Assembly: GCA_037903355.1 (NCBI GenBank)
Contig: JBAJFE010000050.1
Location: forward strand, 186,001 to 250,000
Direction: 5' to 3'
DNA length: 64,000 bases
From: Trichuris trichiura
Taxonomy: Eukaryota; Nematoda; Enoplea; Trichinellida; Trichuridae
This document shows, piece by piece, positions 22,951 through 32,576 of the stretch (the first letter of the stretch is position 1; the number at the start of each line of letters is the position of its first letter). Made by a program: the position numbers and the translations under genes. The notes under the pieces were generated by a model, which worked only from the letters and a program-made list of their open reading frames with translations, made no database searches and was not told the DNA's origin.

Positions 22951-24531
22951 TTACCACGCGTTTGCTACGCGTCGTATGCGACGCGTGTTTCGATCTTGAT
23001 CTCGAATTTTCTTTTCCAGTTCCGCGTCCGTCAGCGTTTCCAAATGAGGACTCCAATGGTCGCAATCTGAGGTACGTAATGGACTTTCTATTGTTGGCAA
23101 TGGTGGTTCGCTAAAGTGAATGAAACCCCCCTTTAAAGATGGTATTCGTAAATCCCGCTTCCGTTATTACCTGAACGCGTAGGTACGCTGATGCCAAGCT
23201 AATTGACCTCGGATACTGTAGGCAATTGCCGGCAGGAACTCACCGGCTAAACCCAATTCAATGCACATTGTTTGAGCAAAAATCTCCGGCGTATATTCCA
23301 ACTCCGACAGGTCCCATTCGAACTCGTCGACCAAAGATATGTTGCCAACATTGATGTTCAACTTGATGACAACTCGCTGATCAGTTCCATCGACCGTAAA
23401 GCTCTCCGGACAATAGGCTGCCAATTGTTGCCGTATGCTAGCAGCGACTGCAGGTACAAAAGTGTTTGGCGGCAAATCAAGATCGTCGCATAAAATTTCA
23501 GCGAATATTTCCGGCGTCATATTCAGCTCTTTGAAAAGGCGCCAATCAGCTTGGCTTACAGTCGACGAACAAAAGATGCGCGTACCATTTTTGTTCCACG
23601 TGAAGTTGTCGCGCAGTTTCAATCCGTCAATTTCCATATCCAGGCGTATAGGGACTAAAATTTCAACCTGCTCCGCGTTTCTCGACGTTGCCTCCGGATC
23701 AGAATCATTGTAGCTACAGTATACGCGAAAAAATGGAAAGCTGAAGGCGCCAAAAGCCAGCATTAGTTACCAGTAAGGATAAGTGCGCAATTTTCTTCGT
23801 CCCGGACGGATAGCAGCTATAGGCGTCGAACTGGGTAAAGCGTCTAAGTGGTGGGAACCGGAAGCGAACTGACCAAACCACAAACTACTCCGTCTCGTCC
23901 TATTCTCTCTGCCCATATAAGGAACAGTTCAATTCGCGTCAGCATACCGTAATTATTACTTTATTGGAGAGAAGGATTCACCGGAAGCCACGTTTTGCAC
24001 CGACTTGTACTTCTCGTCATTGCCGCTTAGTACCTCGTCGACTTCGGATGCCCTCATTAGCATAATGTTTGTAGAGAGCGTATTTTGGTGAAAACCTTTG
24101 TTGTAACGAACTGAAAAGAGAAAACGGATCGAACAGCTCTTATTTACCCATTTCTTGCATTATTTTCTTTTCGTCCTGCGTGGCCGCCCGTCGCCACAGC
24201 AATGGATACTTTTTGTACAAGGCACCGCGATAAAGTTTCATGTAGCTGCCTACCTGAAAAAGCGAAGCGACAAATTCGGGCGGCAGTTTTTCTCGGTTGT
24301 TTTTTTCCCTTACTTCCGAACCAATGTAGTACCGCTCTCCTTCTTCGCTAAAAGCGAACGACTTTGGTGTTTCCCCGTAAGTACGCGCAGCGGCGGCACT
24401 GTCGTTTCTAATTAACGAAAATGAAATGTTCGAGCGAACCAATTCGGCAAAAATAGGCTGATCGAAACGGCATTAGCGATGGATTCCAACGGAAAATAGG
24501 ATAAAGTCAAAAAGCCAACTTACAAAGCCAT
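22951..24531 (-). CDS. SMARCB1: SWI/SNF core subunit SNF5/INI1
   Basis: SMARCB1 is a core subunit of BAF/PBAF chromatin remodellers and contacts the nucleosome acidic patch through its C terminus. Eight exons fit: 24531-24524, 24407-24314, 24253-24148, 24110-23960, 23908-23771, 23713-23586, 23528-23171 and 23110-22951. They encode 380 residues (human 385). The N-terminal winged-helix region has [20 protein letters not shown] and [20 protein letters not shown]. Next come [19 protein letters not shown] and [15 protein letters not shown]5 repeat 1 is [19 protein letters not shown] to [11 protein letters not shown], and repeat 2 is [20 protein letters not shown] to [16 protein letters not shown]. 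The end is [30 protein letters not shown]. The 8-nt first exon (ATGGCTTT|GTAAGT) is my inference; the alternative is an ATG in the downstream exon. Two introns (24313-24254 and 23585-23529) are in-frame and stop-free. Confidence 0.93.
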
Positions 24532-25871
24532 CTGTGAGCAACAATAATTAACAACGCTTGTCGAACGATCAGCCAAGCAAACGAATCGACCGTTAAACGA
24601 ACTTCGCTTTCTTAGAAAAGAAAACTGATCTGAATGCAGGTAAAACCAGCGTTGTTACAGTAACGCAAAATCATGCGATTAGACAACGTTTTCTATCCGC
24701 CAAATTTTAGCAGACGAGTTTTTCTAAGTTCGATTCTCGCGTTACTTCGAAATTATTGTTAATCCAATTGACTTTTGAAAGCCCAAATGTAAAAACAGAT
24801 AAAACAATCAGCATATTTCATTGCATCTTATAACATTCTGATTTTTGCTTTGCTTAACCGTTGTTGATGCTCAACAACGGTTAAGCTCAACGCTTTCGCA
24901 ATGTACTATGCGTGGAGATTCCGTTCAATCTAGAAATTATGTCACTGTCTCGTTTTCGAATTTGAAATGATTAAATTCTAACCTGCGCATCAATAAGTTG
25001 GTCGCCTTTTTGTTCAGTTTCGCAGCGGAAATTTTTTAAAATTCAAACTGGCATTGAATTGACCGAAAAAATAAATTAGCAGAAATACTGTTTGTCACTC
25101 TCTCTCGCGCGCGCGGGAACTTATTTGCTTGAAGGGCCAAACGAGCTGGCCATCTTTTACAGTATAAACAAAATGACCTAATGAAAACCTGTCAAAACGG
25201 TTTTAAAAGTTTGAACGCGCTTTCTTAGCGCCGAAGAGCAATCGAACTGATGAAATAAGTTATTAATGTGCCCTACCAAGGAAATGTTGCGTTCGCTTTC
25301 TAGCATAGCTTCATGGTCTTGCTTTACCAACTGAAGTTAGCATTATCTCGCTAACTTTGCTGTCTTCTGCTTAATCTATTTTTGAGCTTTTTGGTATACT
25401 AACACCGTACTTGAAATTAAGCAGTCTACAAAGTATTGAAGGCCATGCTTCTTTAACTGGTGTGGCTAGCGTTAAGCAGCAGCCGCTTATACCGTAAATT
25501 GATGACGATTCGGAATGATACCAGTTTTACCAATACATACTTCAGTTGATCTGGGTTTAGTGAAAATAAATGTGACTTGCAAGCTTTGCGTTGAGCCCAC
25601 TTACACCTATCGTATACTAAAGACGCTTATGCGCTCCTTTGGCAAACGTGTTTCGTAATTTATCTGCAGGAATATTGTTTATCTCTAAGCTACGAAAAGC
25701 TATGTTTTCAAAAGAGCTAATACGGTAACAATAAACCAACCCAAAAAAACATGTGAAGTTATACGCTTCGATTCGCTCTAAGGATCGAATGCATCTGCTA
25801 CGGAATAAGATGATCAGGTACAAATAATACTTATTAAAAAAATTTCGCTTAAAATTAAGATTTAGGTCAAA
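24532..25871. other. intergenic region upstream of SMARCB1
   Basis: Contains the presumed SMARCB1 promoter and a short perfect hairpin near 24853-24886 (CTTAACCGTTGTTGA, TGC, TCAACAACGGTTAAG). No gene seen. Confidence 0.55.
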
Positions 25872-25913
25872 TGCGAATTTTGCTATTTTTGCATGCATAG
25901 CCACTACTTTTAG

Positions 25914-26060
25914 AATGCAAGGACATGTTCAATCTTTACGATGAAGAAGGTGACGGTAAAATCGATGGAACTCAAATTGGTAGCGTTGTTCGAGCGTTGG
26001 GTTTGAAGCCCACTAATGCAATGGTACACAAAGCAGCCGGTGAAGAATATAAAAGAAAAG
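25914..26060 (+). pseudogene. orphan copy of myosin essential light-chain exon 2
   Basis: Encodes the same residues as the parental exon ([20 protein letters not shown] through AAGEEYKRK) and keeps both the TTTTAG acceptor and the AAAG|GTATAC donor. One silent difference from 10789-10935 is visible (TTA to TTG, Leu). Exons 1, 3, 4 and 5 are absent around it, so it cannot make a light chain. The open frame runs on to 26182 through the former intron, as it does in the parent. Most simply a dead exon in a segmental duplication; use as a spliced cassette in some plus-strand transcript cannot be excluded. Confidence 0.88.
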
Positions 26061-26535
26061 GTATACTCCGCATTTTTATGCGGATATGTTTTGGCGGCCA
26101 ACTAACCGCGGCATATTTTTTTAACCAGATACTACGCCAGTTATTTTGGTTGGCTCTTTCTGCATACGGCTTTTGTTGCTAAAAAGTTATCCTGAATCTT
26201 TAGTCGAAGACTGTAACATTCAGTAGATAATTTGAAAGTGACTATGACCCTTTTCAATTGATAAATGCCACGTAGGCTTAGGAGGTCATTATTGTCTCGC
26301 TGCTCTTCAAAACGCGGCTTCAGTTAGTATTTCAAATCAAGTTTTTCAAAACCATGAGAAACTGCTTGGTTTAAATAATTGGCACTATGCCAACATTGCT
26401 TTATTAAAGCTTAGTGGCTTATTTCTTCCGGGAATCGTTAGCCGAATAAACCAGTGCTCTAAGGGTGCACTACGCTAAGAGATGAGGAAGCACTAAGAAA
26501 CTATTTACTATGTACTTCTTTAAAATGGAAAATAT

Positions 26536-26543
26536 GAGCTTTT
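26536..26543. repeat. left target-site duplication GAGCTTTT
   Basis: The uninterrupted parental sequence reads ATATGAGCTTTTTCCCC (reverse complement of about 10305-10320). Here ATATGAGCTTTT is followed by foreign DNA, and GAGCTTTTTCCCC resumes at 29155. Confidence 0.85.
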
Positions 26544-26564
26544 CATAATGAAGAAATTTATTAC

Positions 26565-26645
26565 GGATATGTCCCGTTTGTTTTGTATATAAAAAGACTC
26601 CGGAGCTTTCGGGTCATTCGAGATCCGTCCTCAGCGGTCTTAAGT
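26565..26645 (-). other. hammerhead-like core at the 3' end of the Penelope-like element
   Basis: Reading the minus strand: AGACCG, CTGAGGA, CGGATC-loop-GACCCG, AAA, GCTCCGGAGTC. This resembles the hammerhead order CUGANGA, stem II, GAAA, short stem III, UH. Hammerhead ribozymes are known in Penelope-like elements. Deviations: the G of GAAA is also the last stem II base, a G is bulged next to stem III, and I find no partner for stem I. Treat as a relic or lookalike. Confidence 0.35.
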
Positions 26646-26974
26646 TGTTGATATGATTCGTGGCAGCGAGTGCCCTAATGTTTCTGAAGATTTTAAAGCG
26701 GGCATTTTTAAAGTTTTTCGTTGGTAGGTTCTTGCATTTGAGTCTGTCAGCGCAATTCTTTTTCTTGTTCCGTATGTCTTGTAGATTGTGTCTTTGCTGG
26801 GTAGTTTCGAACATTTTTTGTTGTTGGTTCACTGTTTCTTCATTTTGCATCCATTTTTCTTTCTTTCTTTCTTCTGTTTTCTTTTTCTTTCTTTGTTCCA
26901 TATGTTGCAGTTCTATCCATTTCTATTTGTTCTAATTAGTTGTTTTTTCTTTTTTCTATCCAGGCTATTGTATT

Positions 26975-28979
26975 TCATCTGGTGAGTGTGCAACAATTAT
27001 ACCGCGTCACAATATTTGTCCAAATCCCACTTATGTGCACTCCTTCATCGCGGTTGTAAGTCGTATTGTGTCTAATGTATAGTGCTTCTTTAATTCTTCT
27101 TAACCGTAGATTGTTTTCGTAACATAAAACTTTTGGATGGAGTGGTTGGGTACATTGCGTCGCACGCTCCACTACAGCAGAGGCTTGTTTGGCTTTTTCC
27201 ATTGTAATTTTTGGGTTCCACGATTGGTCTGCCTCGCTGTGTGGTTAGATTGGTACCATTGTCAAGTATGGCTTTCACGTTATTGTAACTTGTGAGTTTT
27301 TTTATGTGTTCGTTAAATCTATGCTCTAGATTGTTTCTCGTTTCACCAATGTAAATTCCTGATCACGTACATTCAACCGCGTATATTAATCCTGTCTTTT
27401 TGTTTGCGGGGATTTTAGTTTTGTCTGTGCTAAGAATTGCCCTGAGGTTGGGCGAACTTTTGAAAAAGACTCTGAAGCCTAATTTTTTTCCTAATTGGAC
27501 AATCTCTTCGCCTAAACCTGCCACATAAGGAATAACCAGACAAGTGTCGTGCGGAGTGTTTTGCTTTAGAGACTCACGTGTGCGAAGCTTGTGGTTGAGC
27601 ACTTGGTTGATGAAGGATTTAGGATAGCCGTTTTTGTAGAAGATTTTTCTAATGTAGTTAATTTCTGGCTGGAGATATTCGGGACTGCATAAATTGAATG
27701 CTCTGTCTATCATTCCGGAGAGGATACCACGCATTACTGATCGTGGGTGATGTGATGAAAAATTGAGGTACTGATCTGTGTGCATGGGTTTTCTATACAC
27801 TTTGGTTTCAAGGCCTTCGCTTGAGCGAATAATTAAGGCGTCTAGAAAGGGCAAAGTTTTCTTATCTTCTTTTTCCATTGTGAAGACTATTTGGTTAGGA
27901 CGGACGTTGTTGAGGAATTGTAAAAATTGTTCTTCTTTTCCAGCTTTTATAATGACAAAGATGTCGTCTACGTATCTTTTAAAAAGGCGTGGAGCTATGT
28001 GTCTGTCTATAGTTCTGAACATTTGTCTTTCAAAGTTTTACACAAAAATTTCCGCTAATACAGGGGATAGGGGGCTTCCCATAGGTACTCTGTTAGATTG
28101 TTTATAGAACTTGTTATCAAAAGTGAAGTAATTGACTTCTTGCGTGCAAAACAAAACCAGCTTGACAATGTGAAAGGGATTTAATTTAGTTCTGCTGGGT
28201 AGATTTGAGTCCGTGTGGAGGAGATTGTGTAAGGTCTCTAGGGTGTCTGATATTGGGATGCTGGGAAATAAGTCTTTTACATCATAGCTGACTAAAATCT
28301 CGTCGGGTTCCAAACAATAGTTTCATATTTCGTTGACGAGCGTTTTGCTGTTTTTGACAAAGGATGGTTCCTTGCCTGTTAGAGGTTTGATGATCTTACT
28401 TAAGTATCTACTGAGTTCAGTGGTGATGCTGTTAATTGTAGAGACTATCAGTCTTAGCGGGATATCTGGTTTGTGTACTTTTGGGAGACCATAGAGCTCG
28501 GGGGGTCTGAAGTTCGATGCAAACTTAAGATATGTTGTCATTTTGGTGATAGCAGGTTCTTTGGTTTCTGTGGCATATGTAATGAGAAGAGATGGGAGAT
28601 TTTTTCGGGAAACTTCTGTAGGGTCGGTTGGTAGGGGCGTATAATTGCTAGTGCTTAAGATAGCTGTCAACTTTTCGACGTAGGTGCTTCTGTCAAGTAA
28701 GACGATTCTATTCCCTTTGTCTGCTTTGGTTATGATTCTGTTGGGTTGCTTCCTAAGTTTATATAAGCTGTTTATTTCATATCGGCTTAGGTTCGATGTG
28801 GCAGTGAAGTGGTGGCCTAGGATCAATGTAGATAGATTGCTCTTGATCTGTGTGGCTTTTTGTGTGTCCGTCGAAAATAGGCTGTCTTCAACTGAAGCAA
28901 TCATGTCGAGAAGTGGTGGTTGTTTTGGTGTTGGGACGAAGTTAAGTCCTTTTTCTAATATATGCTTCTCATTTTTCAC
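26975..28979 (-). pseudogene. Penelope-like reverse transcriptase with GIY-YIG endonuclease, broken frame
   Basis: N-terminal segment 28979-28323 shows GLNFVPTPKQPP, RIITKADKGNRIVLLDRSTY and LYGLPKVHKPDIPLRLIVS. The next segment 28313-28038 has SYDVKDLFPSIPI and RVPMGSPLSPVLAEIF. 28022-27363 has the catalytic RYVDDIFVI and TLPFLDALIIR followed by VYRKPMHTDQYLNFSSHHP. The endonuclease starts GIYIGETRNNLEHRFNEH (about 27365-27305) and ends RRIKEALYIRHNTTYNRDEG. In-frame stops: TGA after LVNEI (about 28320), TAA after LAEIFV (about 28036) and TGA after YAVECT (about 27361). A frameshift lies in an A-run near 27215. The frame is otherwise continuous, so decay is moderate. In the cell such proteins copy RNA at nicked or terminal DNA; this copy is not expected to be active. 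Confidence 0.92.
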
Positions 28980-29770
28980 TTAAAGAGAATGAGCTGAGAT
29001 TTATTATCGCTGAACCTAGCTCTGACCTAGGAGTTCTTTGTGGAATATTTCTGTGAGGGTTTGAAGATGTTGTCGGAATATTGTCTCGAATGCTATCAAA
29101 TTTCGTTTTTAGTACCTGTTTTTGTGATGAGCAAACTGTTCGTTTTCAAAATAAGAGCTTTTTCCCCTAAGCTAGAGGACGATAGATTGAAACGTCACTT
29201 GCACGTTGTGAGCAGTTACGTAGAAAAGTTTATCTGCTATCTTGAAGGCTAGTAACGTTGCTCGCGACATTTCAGCACTTTCCGAAAACTTCGCGGACTC
29301 GCTACCCTCAAGACAGTAATTTCAATTATGCAGCCAACTGAAAAAATAATTCTTACGCGTTAATGGGACGTTAATAGAGTAAATGCGTGGTGCGGTTTTC
29401 AATTTTCGCGATCTTTCATTTTTTCAAGAAATCTGTGGTTTCAGTCAGGTTTAGCTCGACGAGAACGAAAGAAATTTTTGCTTCCGCGTCGCTGTATTTT
29501 ATGAAACTTCATAAACTGCGCAAAAAAGTATTTCGTACCTACTAATCTCTATTTTCTAAATTGCTTACTGTATTTTACGTAATAACTTGTTTTTAACCTT
29601 TACATTCACCGTAAGCGCAATGCAGTGCGTTTGAATTAAGTCAGATTTTAAAGACTGCCAAATGAAGTAACTTTAGAACAACACGTTCGAGCAGATCTGC
29701 CAAAATTGGAAAGAAATAATTTTCATACGATGGCACCTCAGAATTCGAAGTTCTATATTGCTGTTAGATT

Positions 29771-30440
29771 GTCGCACTCGATAAACTGAACAAAGGTCGT
29801 TACTGCCGTTTTGACGCGAGACACTTTTAGGAGTGGTGTCAATGTGACATCTCATTCAGTTGCTTCTTTAAGCATTAAACAACATCCGTTTGTTTGTCGC
29901 ACTACAAGGGCCATTAGACTCTTGGTGCCCTTCCTTAACCTACGCGCCTAGTGCATGTCTTACAACTTTTTCAGCATGTTCGACTTCAACCACTGTTGGA
30001 GTTCTTTATTTATACCTGATTTTAGACGAAGGAAAAGACAATATCAGACATGGAAAATTCCACTCTCCGAAAGTAGCAGTTCCAATTTCGTAAACTTCGT
30101 CGTACAATGCCGTATTCCATTCGAGCACACTTTGAATGATTTGAAAATCAATAATCCAATAAGCGCTGTGAATGAAAATTTGAATAATAGTTGTCATTTG
30201 ATTGTACGCTTATGACGATTGACACTCCCGAGACATCTAACGGATAGGCGATTATTTACCTAATTAACTAAAGAACGTTTCCGCGTCATCAAGAAGATCA
30301 CTACAAATCTGACCTGTTTAATTGAGGTTTGAGCATGCAGTTTGCTGACGTTCTACAGACAGGTTAAAAGGCGAGTGCCTAATCGCTATCGTGAAGTGCT
30401 CTTTTGAAGATATTCTGCGTAGGGGCACAGCATTAATCAT
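29771..30440. other. non-coding stretch right of the duplication
   Basis: Only short open frames without motifs. I see nothing I can name. Confidence 0.45.
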
Positions 30441-31093
30441 CCCCGCTCGTTTTTGTCATCTACTTTAAGGGAAGTTCCATTAAGCGGAATTCGTAAAATA
30501 AGTGCAGCTATTTTTTGCTCTTCGACGTCCGTCCAATTGCCATTAAGCATATTTGGGCGTATGGAAAAATTGCTCAGCATTTACGCACCCGCTCAGCAGC
30601 CGTCTATAGAAAGGCAGAAACGACTTTTGAAACAACGGCGCACAATACCGTAAAAACGAACCTGATCATCAAAAACATTAACCTATTGTTCTTTTCTCTT
30701 TATTGGAGCCGACGAAAGCGTAAACAACTGAATAATTTACTGTTCATATATATTTTACCTGTTTTCGCGTAGAAACAAAAAAATCCCCGCGTTCTTTGTC
30801 GGCTTAGCCCTTTTAAATAATTTTCCTATTTCGCGCAATACCGTGATTGCATTTTCGTCCGTGTAAGGCGCGTTGAAGTTATCGTCATCAACGCTTGTTT
30901 GACCATCAAGCAGGCAGGTTTCTTTGTGCTCATTTTCGTCCAACAAGCGAGCTCATAATTGGCATACAGCTTCGGCGGGATGATCTTTAATTGCGCGTGA
31001 TTTTTCCCGCTCTACGCAGCTCGCGTCGAAGCTATTTTCTCTTGCGTCATTTGTTCGCGAAGAGAGCTCTGTCGTAATTGTACTTTTTGACAT
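30440..31093 (-). pseudogene. unrecognised coding-like region with an in-frame TGA
   Basis: From an ATG at 31093 the frame reads MSKSTITTELSSRTNDAREN and then CVEREKSRAIKDHPAEAVCQ-L, meets TGA at about 30956, and continues in the same frame as ARLLDENEHKETCLLDGQTS, VDDDNFNAPYTDENAITVLR and EIGKLFKRAKPTKNAGIFLF to a plausible donor AACAG|GTAAAA near 30770. A possible downstream exon (about 30560-30445) reads NWTDVEEQKIAALILRIPLN ending in TGA. I do not recognise the family. It may be a gene with one nonsense change, a read-through or selenocysteine codon, or chance open frames. The label pseudogene reflects only the stop codon. Confidence 0.3.
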
Positions 31094-31968
31094 GAATGGC
31101 CCAACGCTATTCCATGAACGGACGCAGAGGAGGCTCGATGTCGTACTACGAAATCGACGCCATCATTCAAACGGAAATCTTTCGAAAAGCATAGAATGGA
31201 TGCGACTTGATGAATTCGATGAGGCTGATTGGCCGCACACGTTGGAATAAGCTCTAACTCGGTAAAAAATGAGTAAAAACGTTAGCAGCTTTCGTTACTG
31301 GTTGCAGGTTAACAACGACGTTGGCCGTTGCAAAGCCGCCATTATCCGCTTTGAAAAATGGTTAGTTATTGGCGCGCAATTTTAATAAGCAGTTCATCGG
31401 TTGAAATTAATGAATATCGAAGTTTTCGTTTCGGCAAAACGTATTCACTCCGAAAAGCCGTACACGTCACAGTAAGCGTCAGCGCCTCCTACCGATCGGT
31501 GACGTCTGTGCGTGAAGGTAATAACAACTTTACAGGCTGATACCTATACTATTAACGTTACTATGAAGCAGTTTGCAAAATGCATATCGTTGTGAGTTTT
31601 TAATATTTTAACGCATGCACAATTCTATATGATAGGGCGAAGTTATTTGCGTTCAGGTATCGTACTGTCTTGACGAAACTTACTGCCGATTATTTCCGCC
31701 TTTCAGCCAGTTCATATACGATTAAGGAAAGCTTTTTTTCAGCATAAAAAATTGAACTTTAAAAAATGAACTCTTCGCTTATGTATCCGCGTTGAAAGAG
31801 TTGTTATTGACCGGCGCTTCAGCAAGAGAGTGTGCAAATGAATTTAGTCTAAATTTAGAAAGCCGCGCGTGGACAACTGCTGGCTACTTATAATCACGCA
31901 AAATGGACATTTTGAAGAAAGCGAGAAATTGCGTATACTAATAGCAATTATTGTTCGTTTCAAAATTT
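31094..31968. other. stretch without a supportable gene
   Basis: AT-rich and with no motif-bearing frame on either strand. The 60-codon plus-strand frame at 31358-31540 is not convincing. Confidence 0.45.
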
Positions 31969-32490
31969 CTACTTTACTCCAACTGTCGGCAGACGTTTCA
32001 ATACGAGAGTGCCTTTACCTTCCGTTACCGCGAACGGGAGATTAATAGGCGAAATGTCTACCTTGCCGAATTTGATTGAAAAAATCTCGACTTTTGGCAG
32101 TTTAGTTAAAATAGAAATGACGTCATGAAGACAATAGTATTCGCCCGAACAAATTAATAACATCTTAAGCAACAGCTTCTCTATTTGGGCGGTTAAGCCT
32201 TAAGCTTCACTGTTATAGGGCTAAAACGTGACCCATTCAGAGAAATAGTAATCAATACGTCGCATTTTTCATTAAGACTTTCGACAATAGCCACTATAGC
32301 TTTACTCTTAAATGAAGTTCAAACTGTGCAGTGATGCTCATTACAATGATTTGTGTTGACATGCAATTAGTCGAAGTCATTGGATCAATGATCAGGAAGT
32401 CCTTTTTTGTCACGGTTATGTTGTCAGCTGTTATAGGCACGCCTTCTAGTGTGACTTCTCCATGCTGGCAGCTTCATGTGATCGCATTTG
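31969..32490 (-). pseudogene. unrecognised coding-like stretch in three shifting frames
   Basis: Minus-strand pieces in order: GEVTLEGVPITADNITVTKK, DFLIIDPMTSTNCMSTQIIV, FELHLR (about 32490-32320); then SKAIVAIVESLNEKCDVLIT ISLNGSRFSPITVKLK (about 32315-32205); then LLICSGEYYCLHDVISILTK, LPKVEIFSIKFGKVDISPIN and LPFAVTEGKGTLVLKRLPTV to a stop at 31969. The pieces read as one alternating-hydrophobic, beta-rich product but change frame at about 32317 and 32200 with too little room for introns. No signal peptide or start can be placed, because the GPCR gene begins at 32577 on the other strand. I do not recognise the family; a small secreted lipid-binding fold is only a guess. Confidence 0.35.
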
Positions 32491-32576
32491 CAAATTTTTC
32501 TTCGAATACTTTCAAACAGTGATTAGCGTTGCCACGTTAAATTCGTCTTCGTCGCCTCTTTGGCTAAGACAATAGA

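Larger units (their letters stand above)
26544..29154 (-). mobile_element. Penelope-like retroelement, decayed, about 2.6 kb
   Basis: Inserted in the inverted light-chain duplication and bounded by GAGCTTTT repeats at 26536-26543 and 29155-29162. It runs on the minus strand with an RT domain followed by a GIY-YIG endonuclease, the arrangement that defines Penelope-like elements. It is decayed: the coding frame has three in-frame stops and at least one frameshift. The 3' non-coding part has a pyrimidine-rich plus-strand tract (about 26740-26960) and a terminal block shared with the foldback at 20307-20507. The 5' end is probably truncated, since no upstream pLTR is recognised. Confidence 0.9.
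25872..29770 (+). repeat. inverted copy of light-chain intron 2/exon 2, split by a retroelement
   Basis: 25872-26543 followed by 29155 to about 29770 is the reverse complement of 10972 down to about 9700. The gap is the retroelement insertion at 26544-29154. Right of about 29690 the similarity is visibly weaker (for example AATAATTTTC is kept and the neighbours differ). The two copies are about 15 kb apart and flank C1GALT1, EXOC1 and SMARCB1. Confidence 0.9.

Noticed and set aside
28320..28324. Genome-wide reassignment of TGA, suggested by TGA codons inside open frames
   Set aside because: The light-chain, C1GALT1 and EXOC1 genes all end in TGA exactly where their families end.
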